The position numbers and the translations under genes are program-made. From Paracoccaceae bacterium (GTDB taxonomy: Bacteria > Pseudomonadota > Alphaproteobacteria > Rhodobacterales > Rhodobacteraceae), in NCBI GenBank assembly GCA_016778765.1, contig JADHOV010000028.1, positions 1 through 37,412 on the forward strand: a DNA stretch of 37,412 nt, written 5' to 3'. The notes below the pieces were generated by a model. That model was not told where the DNA came from. It did no database searches and saw only the letters and a list, made by a program, of their open reading frames with translations. This document shows, in pieces, positions 1-8,417 of this stretch; positions within the stretch are counted from its first letter, which is position 1, and each line of letters begins with the position of its first letter.

Positions 1-113
1 AAGCCGTTTTTTGCAGTTTCGAAGATGATTGCCTCTAAGAGTTTAAATGAATAGTCTTTAAGAATGGTAGGTTTTGCCCGTGTTGTTTAAGCGGCGAAGC
101 CAAGGGCAGAATT

Positions 114-1280
114 ATGTCGAATGAAGTTGAGAAATGTGCAAAATATTATGTTGAAAAACAATTGTTTAGCGGTATTGAGTGGCGAATTGAGCAAGCGGGC
201 GAGCTGCGTTTAGAAGGGCGTTCGGGCTATGCAAATCATGCTCGTAAAACGCCCATTCCCGATCGCGCTATCTACCGCATATATTCCATGACTAAGCCGA
301 TCATTGCGGCTCTTACCGTGCTGCTGGTTCAAAAAAGGCTGATGCGGCTTTCTGATCCAATCGCTAAATACGATTCACGGTTTTCAAAGATGCGCGTTTT
401 GACGCCTAATGGATCACTAGAGCCTGCGTGTAGACTGATAACGCTTGAAGATTTACTCATGCATCGGGCTGGTTTCAGTTATGAGTTTAACCTTGGTTGC
501 CATATAGCTCCTTATTATCGGGAAGCAGAGATTCTTGCTGATGGCGCGCGAGACCTTAACGAAATGATACGTGCCCTCGCGCAACTGCCATTGGCATTTC
601 ATCCAAAAGAGCGATGGCTTTACAGTATGTCGATCGATGTGCTGGCACATCTTGTCGAATGCGTAACCGGCAGACGGATTGATACTTTGCTGCAAGAGTA
701 TATCTTTGATCCCCTAGATATGCGCGATACTGGGTTTTGTTTGTCCAATGCGCAATTGCCCCGGTTAATGACAAATTACGGGCGCTACAAATTGGAAGCC
801 ATTGCGCCTTTTAAGAAAATTGAACATGTGCTCGAGGAAAATAACGTTGCCCGCATGTATCCAGAACAATCCTCTGAGTTCCGCCGCGGCGGTATTGGTC
901 TGTATGCAACAGCGCAGGATTACAGCGCTTTTGCAAAATTTTTACTGACGGGTAAGTCAGATACGGGCGAAAAACTGATTTCCAATAATATGATTGGCCT
1001 TATGCGCGCCAACCGCCTGCCGCTTTCTGACCTGCCCCTCAGCATTTCTGGACAAGCTTTTCCCGGCTATGGCTGGAACCTGTTCGGCCGGGTTATGACC
1101 GATCTGGGTCAGGCCGTTGTGCCAACAGCCCTAGGCGAGTTTGGCTGGTCTGGCGCCGCACAAAGCTATTTTTGGGTAGACCCGCAACGACAGATTACGG
1201 GTGTGATTATGACCCAATTCATGGGCAGCAATCATCCGCTGCATGAAGATATGCTGAACGCGGCCTATGCCACGCTGTAA
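114..1280 (+). CDS. Beta-lactamase-fold serine hydrolase (family VIII esterase / class C-like)
   Basis: This 388-residue protein belongs to the beta-lactamase/transpeptidase-like serine hydrolases. The nucleophile motif SMTK is at residues 58-61, a YSMS motif at 171-174 supplies the second catalytic tyrosine, and GWSGAA near residue 345 takes the place of the KTG/HxG box. This arrangement is typical of EstB-like family VIII esterases rather than true antibiotic-hydrolysing AmpC enzymes. No signal peptide is visible at the N-terminus, so the protein is probably cytoplasmic, which also argues against a periplasmic beta-lactamase. The ATG is preceded by AAGGGCAG. The gene stands alone and converges on cobQ with 12 bp between the stops. 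The substrate cannot be deduced; a short-chain ester or lactone is likely. Confidence 0.85.
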   Translation: MSNEVEKCAKYYVEKQLFSGIEWRIEQAGELRLEGRSGYANHARKTPIPDRAIYRIYSMTKPIIAALTVLLVQKRLMRLSDPIAKYDSRFSKMRVLTPNGSLEPACRLITLEDLLMHRAGFSYEFNLGCHIAPYYREAEILADGARDLNEMIRALAQLPLAFHPKERWLYSMSIDVLAHLVECVTGRRIDTLLQEYIFDPLDMRDTGFCLSNAQLPRLMTNYGRYKLEAIAPFKKIEHVLEENNVARMYPEQSSEFRRGGIGLYATAQDYSAFAKFLLTGKSDTGEKLISNNMIGLMRANRLPLSDLPLSISGQAFPGYGWNLFGRVMTDLGQAVVPTALGEFGWSGAAQSYFWVDPQRQITGVIMTQFMGSNHPLHEDMLNAAYATL

Positions 1281-1292
1281 ATACCGTTGAGT

Positions 1293-2738
1293 TTAGCGTG
1301 CAGAGGCAAGTAAAGCGGAAACATCCAAATGCTTTTCAAGATGATCGGCCAAAGCGTTTAACGTTTGATCGACAGTTTGCGAATAGGCCTGCGCACTGCT
1401 TTGAATATGCAAACCCTTTAAAAACGCATGGCGAAACCCATCGCTCGAGAACATACCGTGTAAATAGCTGCCCATGACCAGACCATCCGCGCTTATGGCG
1501 CCTTCGTTGCGCCCATTAAGCTGAGCAAAAGGGCGCAGCGTATCTGGGCCCTGCGTTTGGCCGATATGAATTTCATATCCGCTAAACTCTTGCTGTGTTG
1601 GCGGGTGTATTGCATTTACTTGGCCCAATTGCTTTTTGGGATACATGATTGTGTTTACCTTCAACAAGCCAAGGCCTTCTGTTTTGCCGAATACGCCCTC
1701 AATCCCCTCAGGATCATCGATGACGTTTCCCAGCATTTGATACCCACCACAAATCCCCAAAACATGCCCACCGCGCCGGCGATGCGCTTTAAGGTCGATA
1801 TCCCAGCCTTGCGCGCGCAGATAGGTCAAATCAGCCGATGTCGATTTGCTGCCAGGCACGATCACCAAACGCGCATCAGCGGGGATGGCTTGGCCAGGAC
1901 GTAGAACCGTTACTTGTAACTCTGGATCATTGCTGAGCGGATCCAGATCATCAAAATTTGCGATACGTGACAATCCCAAACACACAATATGCGGCTTACC
2001 GGGCCGCTGCGGGGTTGCGATGTCCAGCGCATCTTCGGCAGGTAGCTTCCACGCTTGATCAAAATAAGGCGCAATTCCAAGGCCGCGCCAATTGGTTTTC
2101 GCACAAATCATTTCATATCCCGCAGAAAATAAATTAGGATCACCTCGAAACTTATTGATTATAAATCCAATTATTTTTTTATTATCTTCTGGATCTAAAA
2201 CGTTATTCGTGCCCACCATTTGCGCGATAACGCCGCCGCGATCAATATCTCCAACCAAAAGAACCGGCACATCCGCCGCGCAGGCAAAGCCCATATTGGC
2301 GATATCGCCGGGCCGTAAATTCACCTCTGCGGGGCTGCCAGCCCCTTCCACTATTACCAAATCAAATGCGGATTTCAGGCGTTGAAAACTTTCCAAAACG
2401 AACGGCATCAGCTTTGGCTTTAACGCTGCATAATCTTGCGCACGCGCCGTTGCATAGCGTTTACCCTGAACGATGATTTGCGAACCTGTTTCACTTTCTG
2501 GCTTTAACAAAACCGGGTTCATGTCGCAGATCGCAGCACAGCCCGCGGCCAAGGCTTGTAGAGCCTGCGCGCGACCTATTTCGCCGCCATCTGACGTCAC
2601 CGCGGCATTATTTGACATATTTTGTGGCTTGAAGGGCGCAACGCTCAGCCCTCGCCGTTTTGCCGCCCGGCACAATCCGGCCACCAGCAGAGATTTGCCA
2701 ACATTTGAACCGGTCCCCTGAACCATTAAGGCCGGCAT
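1293..2738 (-). CDS. cobQ: Cobyric acid synthase CobQ
   Basis: CobQ amidates the b, d, e and g side chains of adenosylcobyrinic acid a,c-diamide, using glutamine and ATP, to give adenosylcobyric acid. The N-terminal P-loop is seen in [10 protein letters not shown], followed by the family motif FKPQNMSNN. The C-terminal class I glutamine amidotransferase domain has the nucleophile cysteine in LGICGGYQM and the histidine in SYLHGMF. I place the start at the ATG at 2738, one base after the cobO stop codon. It gives [11 protein letters not shown], matching the usual short N-terminus; the in-frame TTG 12 bases upstream is unnecessary. The product is 481 residues, close to the family length. It is the second gene of a cobO-cobQ pair. 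Confidence 0.95.
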   Translation of the reverse strand: MPALMVQGTGSNVGKSLLVAGLCRAAKRRGLSVAPFKPQNMSNNAAVTSDGGEIGRAQALQALAAGCAAICDMNPVLLKPESETGSQIIVQGKRYATARAQDYAALKPKLMPFVLESFQRLKSAFDLVIVEGAGSPAEVNLRPGDIANMGFACAADVPVLLVGDIDRGGVIAQMVGTNNVLDPEDNKKIIGFIINKFRGDPNLFSAGYEMICAKTNWRGLGIAPYFDQAWKLPAEDALDIATPQRPGKPHIVCLGLSRIANFDDLDPLSNDPELQVTVLRPGQAIPADARLVIVPGSKSTSADLTYLRAQGWDIDLKAHRRRGGHVLGICGGYQMLGNVIDDPEGIEGVFGKTEGLGLLKVNTIMYPKKQLGQVNAIHPPTQQEFSGYEIHIGQTQGPDTLRPFAQLNGRNEGAISADGLVMGSYLHGMFSSDGFRHAFLKGLHIQSSAQAYSQTVDQTLNALADHLEKHLDVSALLASAR

Positions 2739-2739
2739 G

Positions 2740-3348
2740 TTAGAACTCAACGCCCAATTGTGCTTTTATACCCTGTTTAAATGGATGTTTGACTTGCGCC
2801 ATCTCGGTAACCAAATCCGCAAGATCGATCAATCCATCCTTTGCGTTGCGCCCGGTCAAACACACATGTGTCATCTCTGGCTTTTCTGTTTTCAAAAATG
2901 AAATCACGTCATCGATATCAATATAATCATAGCGCAGCGCGATATTGATTTCATCGAGCAAAACGAATTGAATTTTGGGATCACGGATAAGCTCTTTTGC
3001 CCGCTGCCAGCCGGCTTGGGCCGCAGCAATGTCGCGTTCACGGTCTTGCGTTTCCCAGGTGAACCCTTCGCCTGAAACCACAAATTTGCATTGCCTGGAA
3101 AAATTTTCAGTTAAAAACTTGCGCTCGCCGGTCACCCAAGTGCCTTTAATAAACTGTACCACAGCGCAGGGCATTTCATGCGCGATACAGCGCATTATCA
3201 TTCCAAAGCCAGATGAAGATTTTCCTTTACCCGCCCCTGTATGAACAATAATCAGGCCTTTTTCATCCGTTTTGCTCTGCATCATCTTATCACGTGCCTC
3301 TTTGATTTTGCGCATCTTTTGATTGTGGCGTTGATTTTCATCGACCAT
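2740..3348 (-). CDS. cobO: Cob(I)yrinic acid a,c-diamide adenosyltransferase CobO
   Basis: CobO (CobA/BtuR type) transfers the adenosyl group from ATP to the reduced corrinoid. The P-loop [14 protein letters not shown] is near residue 35, and the aspartate-containing [14 protein letters not shown] motif and CLTGRN follow in the order usual for the family. Its 202 residues are normal for CobO. An open frame continues upstream to 3639, but I choose the ATG at 3348: it gives the standard [12 protein letters not shown] start and is preceded by AAGGAATTT at correct spacing, whereas the upstream extension lies over the opposite-strand riboswitch. The gene is divergent from the DUF1636-cobW operon; only about 50 bp separate its start from the riboswitch 5' end. 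Confidence 0.95.
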   Translation of the reverse strand: MVDENQRHNQKMRKIKEARDKMMQSKTDEKGLIIVHTGAGKGKSSSGFGMIMRCIAHEMPCAVVQFIKGTWVTGERKFLTENFSRQCKFVVSGEGFTWETQDRERDIAAAQAGWQRAKELIRDPKIQFVLLDEINIALRYDYIDIDDVISFLKTEKPEMTHVCLTGRNAKDGLIDLADLVTEMAQVKHPFKQGIKAQLGVEF

Positions 3349-3363
3349 AGAAATTCCTTTTTC

Positions 3364-3392
3364 TTGACACGCCACGTTGCATGGCCCATTGC
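3364..3392 (+). promoter_or_regulatory. Candidate sigma-70 promoter of the DUF1636-cobW-cobN operon
   Basis: A perfect -35 hexamer TTGACA at 3364-3369 is followed after 17 bp by a weak -10-like CATTGC at 3387-3392. The implied transcription start, near 3399, coincides with the first base of the riboswitch closing stem, which is the main support for the call. The -10 match is poor, so confidence is modest. Confidence 0.4.
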
Positions 3393-3398
3393 AGATGG

Positions 3399-3596
3399 AT
3401 GTTGGTTCTTGTTCTAGGACAGGCGAAGAGGGAATGCACTCAGTTTTTCGACAGATCGTGTTGGAAGGTTGAAACGCAGCCGCCCCCGCGACCGTGAGCA
3501 GCGAAGACGCGTATATGCCACTGGCAAATGCTGGGAAGGATACGCATCTGTGAAGGCACCGCCTTCGAAGCTGTAAGCCGGGAGACCTGCCAACAT
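3399..3596 (+). promoter_or_regulatory. Cobalamin (AdoCbl) riboswitch upstream of DUF1636-cobW-cobN
   Basis: The B12 box TAAGCCGGGAGACCTGCC lies at 3574-3591. The conserved core segments appear in order before it: GGGAA near 3430, GCCGCCCCCGCGACCGTGA near 3480-3500, GCCACTGG near 3518, and GGGAAGG near 3533. The closing stem is exact: ATGTTGG at 3399-3405 is complementary to CCAACAT at 3590-3596. In this class, cobalamin binding shuts down expression, so the aptamer should give feedback control of the downstream cobalt chaperone and cobaltochelatase genes. It is oriented away from cobO. No terminator with a U-tract follows; a hairpin over the ribosome binding site does (separate entry), suggesting control at translation. 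Confidence 0.93.
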
Positions 3597-3659
3597 AAAA
3601 ACAACCGGATCCGGAAGGGGTGTGTCGGAGGCGGAGCATGTTCTTTCATGCCCTGCTGG

Positions 3660-3700
3660 CCTCTGTCTGGTTTTCTTGCGTTCCGACGCGCTGCCAGAGG
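3660..3700 (+). promoter_or_regulatory. Putative RBS-sequestering hairpin of the first riboswitch
   Basis: CCTCTG at 3660-3665 is complementary to CAGAGG at 3695-3700. CAGAGG overlaps the Shine-Dalgarno sequence AGAGGAAG that serves the DUF1636 ATG at 3707. Pairing would hide the ribosome binding site, a common expression platform for cobalamin riboswitches in Proteobacteria. A second small hairpin, GCATG/CATGC at 3636-3651, sits just upstream. The switch mechanism is inferred. Confidence 0.5.
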
Positions 3701-3706
3701 AAGATA

Positions 3707-4084
3707 ATGTCAAAAACGGTTCCAATTGAGTTGTTGGTGTGTACGTCTTGTCGCGCTGGGCGCGCGGATCCAGAAGATGAAAAGCGCCAAGGCACTCTAC
3801 TTTTTGAGGCGATCAAGCAAGAAACGCTGCCCGAAAATGTAAAACTGACAGCCGTTGCCTGTTTGGCAAATTGCGATCATGGCTGCTCGATCGTTTTGCG
3901 CGGCAAAAACCGTTGGACCTATGTCTATGGCAACCTCGATCCTAGGCAGCATGTTGAAACCATATTGGATGGCGCATCTCGATATCTGGATGCCGCTGAT
4001 GGACGCGTTCCTTGGCGCGAAAGGCCCGAACATTTCCGAAAAAACTGCATCGCGCGTATTCCCCCAATTGAGGCTGCTTCATGA
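3707..4084 (+). CDS. DUF1636 family cysteine-containing, ferredoxin-like protein
   Basis: This 125-residue protein matches the DUF1636 family, small thioredoxin-like/2Fe-2S-ferredoxin-like proteins commonly encoded beside cobW and cobN. Cysteines that could bind metal or an Fe-S cluster are C12 and C15 (CTSC) and C52, C56 and C60 (CLANCDHGC). The biochemical role is not established to my knowledge; the context suggests help with cobalt handling or an electron-transfer step in corrin assembly. The ATG at 3707 follows AGAGGAAG, and the frame open upstream to 3620 is riboswitch leader. Its stop overlaps the cobW start (ATGA). As first gene behind the riboswitch, its translation should be the directly B12-controlled step. 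Confidence 0.85.
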   Translation: MSKTVPIELLVCTSCRAGRADPEDEKRQGTLLFEAIKQETLPENVKLTAVACLANCDHGCSIVLRGKNRWTYVYGNLDPRQHVETILDGASRYLDAADGRVPWRERPEHFRKNCIARIPPIEAAS

Positions 4085-5118
4085 ACGATCTAACAAAAAT
4101 TCCCGTCACCGTTGTTACCGGATTTCTTGGTTCTGGAAAAACCACGTTAATCCGCCATTTGATGCAAAATCCGGGTGGCAAAAGGTTGGCCATTATCGTC
4201 AACGAATTTGGCGATGTGGGCGTCGATGGTGAAATTCTTAAATCCTGCGCGATCCCCAATTGTCCAGAGGAGAATATTCTTGAGTTGGCCAATGGATGCA
4301 TCTGCTGCACCGTCGCGGATGATTTCATCCCGACCTTGGAACAGCTGATGAAGCTTGAGCCGCGCCCGGAACATATTTTAATTGAAACCTCCGGCCTGGC
4401 GCTGCCAAAACCCCTTTTAAAAGCGTTTGACTGGCCCGATATTCGCTCGAAAATCACGGTCGACGGGGTAATTGCTTTGGCCGATGCAGAAGCTGTGGCT
4501 GCGGGTCAATTTGCGCCCGATCTGGCCGCCGTTGCCGCGCAACGAGACGCCGATGAAAGCTTAGATCACGAAACTCCCTTATCGGAAGTTTTTGGGGATC
4601 AGATTTCCTGCGCCGATTTGATTTTGCTCACAAAGCCCGATTTGGCCGGTGCGGCGGGGATTGCCAAAGCCAAAGCGGTTATCGCCGCAGAAGCGCCGCG
4701 CAATTTGCCCGTGATCGAAGTGGCCGATGGGCAAATCGATCCGCGCATCGTATTGGGGCTGGAGGCTGCGGCCGAAGATGATCTGCACGCGCGCCCGTCT
4801 CATCATGATGGTGTGCCCGAGCATGATCATGAAGATTTTGACAGCGTCGTTATCGGACTTGACGAACTTGAAAGTCCGGAAAGCCTGATCAAGCGCATTG
4901 AAACCTTAGCTGAGACGCAAAATATATTGCGTGTGAAAGGCTATGCGGCCGTAAAAGGCAAACCAATGCGTTTGCTGGTTCAGGCCGTTGGCGCGCGCGT
5001 GCGCGCTCAATATGATAGGCCATGGGCTCCAGAGGAAATGCGTATGGGCCGCGTCGTTGTGATTGCTGAGCATGATGACATCGACAGAAATGCAATCGAA
5101 AGCACATTGAAAGGATAG
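4081..5118 (+). CDS. cobW: Cobalamin biosynthesis GTPase / cobalt chaperone CobW
   Basis: CobW is a COG0523 G3E GTPase thought to deliver Co(II) to the CobNST chelatase. The sequence has Walker A GFLGSGKT at residues 14-21, the metal-binding CxCC motif CICC at 73-76, and a histidine-rich stretch around residues 236-252 (HARPSHHDGVPEHDH). The C-terminal CobW_C domain follows. Its 345 residues fit the family. The start overlaps the DUF1636 stop by four bases, and cobN begins 8 bp after its stop, consistent with chaperone and chelatase being made together under the same cobalamin riboswitch. Confidence 0.95.
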   Translation: MNDLTKIPVTVVTGFLGSGKTTLIRHLMQNPGGKRLAIIVNEFGDVGVDGEILKSCAIPNCPEENILELANGCICCTVADDFIPTLEQLMKLEPRPEHILIETSGLALPKPLLKAFDWPDIRSKITVDGVIALADAEAVAAGQFAPDLAAVAAQRDADESLDHETPLSEVFGDQISCADLILLTKPDLAGAAGIAKAKAVIAAEAPRNLPVIEVADGQIDPRIVLGLEAAAEDDLHARPSHHDGVPEHDHEDFDSVVIGLDELESPESLIKRIETLAETQNILRVKGYAAVKGKPMRLLVQAVGARVRAQYDRPWAPEEMRMGRVVVIAEHDDIDRNAIESTLKG

Positions 5119-5126
5119 CAGCAGAG

Positions 5127-8100
5127 ATGCATGTGATCTTTCGCGAAAGTCACGGTTTGGAAGAGACGGCTCAGCCGGTTGATCTGCAGCAAACGCCTGC
5201 AGATATGGTGGTTTTGTCTTTTTCCGATAGTGATTTGGGGGCCTTCTCGGTTGGATGGCATAACGCGAAAGAGGATCTGCCAAGCCTTCGTTTGGCAAAT
5301 TTGGCTGCGCTGCAACATCCGCTTTCAGTTGATACCTATATTGAACAAACGCTTTTTTATGCAAAAGCTGTTTTGGTGCGGTTGATTGGAGGAATGCCTT
5401 ATTGGGCTTATGGTCTACAACAGCTTCGCGCGGTTGCTGAAGAAAACGGGATCGCTTTGGCCGTGTTGGCCGCCGATGGGCGGGCCGATAGCCAGCTTGA
5501 TGAGATCTCCACACTGCCCGTGTCAACATTGCGCAGATTGCGCCAGCTTTGTGACGCAGGTGGCCCCGATGCCGCAAGCGCGGCTTTGGCACAATTGGCC
5601 CTATCTGCAGGGTTATTCGCGCGCCCGAAAATAGGCCAAAAAATTCCGCCGCGCGTAGGCGGTTGGTCATTGCAAAATCGCCTATCCTGCCCTGCCGCAT
5701 TTGCGCTGCGCGTGGCGCCCAAACCGGCGATTGTGATAAGTTTTTATCTGTCTTATCTCACAGCGGCGGATTTGGCGCCGATTGAGGCTGCTGCCAAAGC
5801 GCTTGAAGCCCGCGGATTTGACGTGTTTGGGGTGTTTATTCCTTCGTTGAAAGAGCCTCAATCAGCGGCGTGGCTGCAACGACAAATGCGCTTAATCGCG
5901 CCAGTTGCGATTTTGAATGCAACGGCATTTTCAGGAAAAGGCCCTGATGGCGCCTCGCCGCTGGATATCGCAGAGGTTCCGGTGTTTCAAATGGCTCTGG
6001 CAACCTCAACGCGGGCGGCCTGGGCGGATACTGAGCGCGGTCTTTCGCCCGCCGAGCTTGCGATGCATGTTGTTTTGCCAGAGGTTGATGGCCGCCTATT
6101 TGCGGGGGTTGCTTCGTTTAAAGACCCCGCAACGCGGGATCCACAACTTGAGTTTTCACGCTTTATTCATAAAGCCGACTCGTCCCGGATCGCAGCAATC
6201 GCCGATCGCATATGCGCGCATGTCGATCTCTCGCAGGTGGAGAATGCGCAAAAACGCCCGGTATTGGTGTTATCAACCTACCCTGGCAAACCTTGGCAAA
6301 TGGCGCATGCGGTCGGTCTTGATGCGTTGGCTTCAGCAGAAGCGATTCTGGCCGATCTACAAACCGGCGAATATGATGTCGCGCCAGCCGCCCCACTTCA
6401 AAAAGACCTTCAAAACCAGCGGATAAAATGGCCCCTCAGCGCCTATAAAATGGCGTTAAAGGAATTACCCGAATGCCTTCAATCTGAGCTCTTTAAAGCT
6501 TGGGGAGATCCTGAAACCGATCCGCAAGCGCGAAGCGGAGCATTCGAATTCGCAGCAGCACGGCGCGGCAAGGCGCTTATTGCCTTGCAACCCGAACGCG
6601 GCAGTCTTCAAGCGCGCGAAACTGAGTATCATGATACCGGCCGTACGCCGCGCCACAGCTACGTGGCGTTTTATCTCTGGCTTAGAACGGTCGAGGCCGC
6701 CAGCGCTTTAATCCATATTGGGGCGCATGGAACGCTCGAATGGCTGCCTGGAAAATCGGTCGCGTTATCAGAGGTTTGTTGGCCAGAAGCGCTAATTAAG
6801 GATCTGCCGGTAATATATCCGTTCATTGTAAATGATCCAGGCGAAGCGGCTCAGGCCAAGCGGCGGATTTGCGCGATCACGCTGGGGCATATACCGCCGG
6901 CTATGAAAGCCAGCGCAACACCTGACAGGCTGGCCTTTCTGGAAAATCTTCTTGATGAGTTTTCAAATGCCGATGGGCTAGATCCGCGCCGCCGCACCCG
7001 GCTTCAGGATGACATACGCGCCGAAGCAAAGCAGCTTGGTGTTGAGCAAGATCTTGGGCTTGATGCGGCAAGTTCAAACGCAGAAGCGATCAGCTGCATC
7101 GACCGCTTTGTGTGCGACATTAAGGAAAGCCAGTTTGGTGATGGGTTGCATATTTTCGGGCGCGCACCCGAGATTTCCCCAGAATTTGATAGCTACCCCT
7201 CGATCAAAGCCGAAAGCGCGGCGCTTCTCACCGCCCTTGATGGCAAGCGGGTGGCGGCCGGTCCCTCCGGGTCGCCCTATCGGGGCCGAAAAGATGTTTT
7301 GCCAACCGGGCGAAACCTGTTCACAACGGATCCACGCGTGGTTCCAACCCGATCGGCCTACGCGCAAGGTTTGGTTTTGGCCGAAGAATTGGTGCGCCGG
7401 CATTTACAAGATCATGGTGATTATCCGAAAAACCTAATCGTTGATCTATGGGGTTCTGCCACCATGCGCACGGCGGGCGAAGAATTTGCTATGGCGCTTG
7501 CGCTGATCGGCGTAAAGCCCAAATGGGATGAAGGCTCGGAACGCGTCAGCGGCATCGAAATCACCCCAATTACAGAGCTTGAACGGCCGCGCATTGATGT
7601 GACATTGCGCGTCTCGGGCCTGTTCCGCGATATTTTTCCGACCTTATCTGCCTTGTTTTCTCAGGCCGTTCAAAGCTTGCGGGCGCGCAGCGAAAGCCCT
7701 GATTGGAATCCATATGTCAGCAAATACGAACTCTCGCGCGTCTTTGGTCCGGCACCGGGAGATTACGGCTTGGCGATGGGCGCCTTTGGCGATACCTACA
7801 CAGATGAGGCGCGCGCAGCGGCTGGAAATGCGTGGCTGGCCGCCAGCGCCTACGCGTTGAACGGTCCAGATAGCACCTACAGACCCGATGCGATCAAAGA
7901 GCAAGTCGCCAAAGCAGATGGATTTGTACATATTCAAGATCTGCCCGAAACGGATCTGCTGCTGGCGGCCGATTACGCTTTTCACGAAGCCGGTTTTGCC
8001 GCTGCGCAGCAAATAACGGGTGGATCAGCCGCGCTTTACCATCTGGATAATAGCAACCCGGAAGCGGTGCGCGCGCGCAGTCTTTCCGAAGAAATCGCCC

Positions 8101-8417
8101 GCGTCGTTCATGCTCGGGCAAGCAATTCAGATTGGATTGCCGGCATGCGCCGCCACGGGTATCGCGGGGCCGCGGAAATCGCTGCAACATTAGATCACAT
8201 GGGCAGCTTCGCGCATTTGGCAAATGCGGTGGGGCCGCATTTATTCGATATGTTTTTCGATGCCACTTTGGGTAATATTGATATTTCCACCTTTATGGAA
8301 GAGGCCAATCCCGAGGCATTCGCTGCTCTAAAAAGCCGCTTTGAGGCCTTGGATAAAGCTGGGCTTTGGGTCACGCGGCGCAATTCGATCCGCGCTTCGC
8401 TTGAGGCCGCACAATGA
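5127..8417 (+). CDS. cobN: Aerobic cobaltochelatase large subunit CobN
   Basis: CobN is the large, corrin-binding subunit of the ATP-dependent CobNST complex that inserts Co(II) into hydrogenobyrinic acid a,c-diamide. The CobN/BchH family signature is seen as HIGAHGTLEWLPGKSVALSE near residues 529-548, and the C-terminal part contains RDIFPTLSALF and the GDYG region typical of the family. It has 1096 residues, in the range of Rhodobacteraceae CobN and shorter than the roughly 1275-residue Pseudomonas denitrificans protein. The stop overlaps the cobG start (ATGA). The partner subunits cobS and cobT are not in this window and must be encoded elsewhere if the route is functional. Confidence 0.97.
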   Translation: MHVIFRESHGLEETAQPVDLQQTPADMVVLSFSDSDLGAFSVGWHNAKEDLPSLRLANLAALQHPLSVDTYIEQTLFYAKAVLVRLIGGMPYWAYGLQQLRAVAEENGIALAVLAADGRADSQLDEISTLPVSTLRRLRQLCDAGGPDAASAALAQLALSAGLFARPKIGQKIPPRVGGWSLQNRLSCPAAFALRVAPKPAIVISFYLSYLTAADLAPIEAAAKALEARGFDVFGVFIPSLKEPQSAAWLQRQMRLIAPVAILNATAFSGKGPDGASPLDIAEVPVFQMALATSTRAAWADTERGLSPAELAMHVVLPEVDGRLFAGVASFKDPATRDPQLEFSRFIHKADSSRIAAIADRICAHVDLSQVENAQKRPVLVLSTYPGKPWQMAHAVGLDALASAEAILADLQTGEYDVAPAAPLQKDLQNQRIKWPLSAYKMALKELPECLQSELFKAWGDPETDPQARSGAFEFAAARRGKALIALQPERGSLQARETEYHDTGRTPRHSYVAFYLWLRTVEAASALIHIGAHGTLEWLPGKSVALSEVCWPEALIKDLPVIYPFIVNDPGEAAQAKRRICAITLGHIPPAMKASATPDRLAFLENLLDEFSNADGLDPRRRTRLQDDIRAEAKQLGVEQDLGLDAASSNAEAISCIDRFVCDIKESQFGDGLHIFGRAPEISPEFDSYPSIKAESAALLTALDGKRVAAGPSGSPYRGRKDVLPTGRNLFTTDPRVVPTRSAYAQGLVLAEELVRRHLQDHGDYPKNLIVDLWGSATMRTAGEEFAMALALIGVKPKWDEGSERVSGIEITPITELERPRIDVTLRVSGLFRDIFPTLSALFSQAVQSLRARSESPDWNPYVSKYELSRVFGPAPGDYGLAMGAFGDTYTDEARAAAGNAWLAASAYALNGPDSTYRPDAIKEQVAKADGFVHIQDLPETDLLLAADYAFHEAGFAAAQQITGGSAALYHLDNSNPEAVRARSLSEEIARVVHARASNSDWIAGMRRHGYRGAAEIAATLDHMGSFAHLANAVGPHLFDMFFDATLGNIDISTFMEEANPEAFAALKSRFEALDKAGLWVTRRNSIRASLEAAQ

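Noticed and set aside
114-1280. Antibiotic resistance beta-lactamase
   Set aside because: No signal peptide, and the YSMS and GWSG motifs fit family VIII esterases better than class C beta-lactamases.
1271-1300. Terminator between the serine hydrolase and cobQ
   Set aside because: CACGCT/AGCGTG is only a 6-bp stem with an 18-base loop and no U-tract.
3349-3639. N-terminal extension of cobO in an uninterrupted frame, giving about 100 extra residues
   Set aside because: The extension is the reverse strand of the cobalamin riboswitch, while the ATG at 3348 has a good ribosome site and gives the normal CobO N-terminus.
4906-5700. Open frame of 264 residues on the minus strand across the cobW-cobN junction
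   Set aside because: It lies opposite two well-supported genes, has an unnatural arginine/proline/histidine-rich composition and no recognisable domain.
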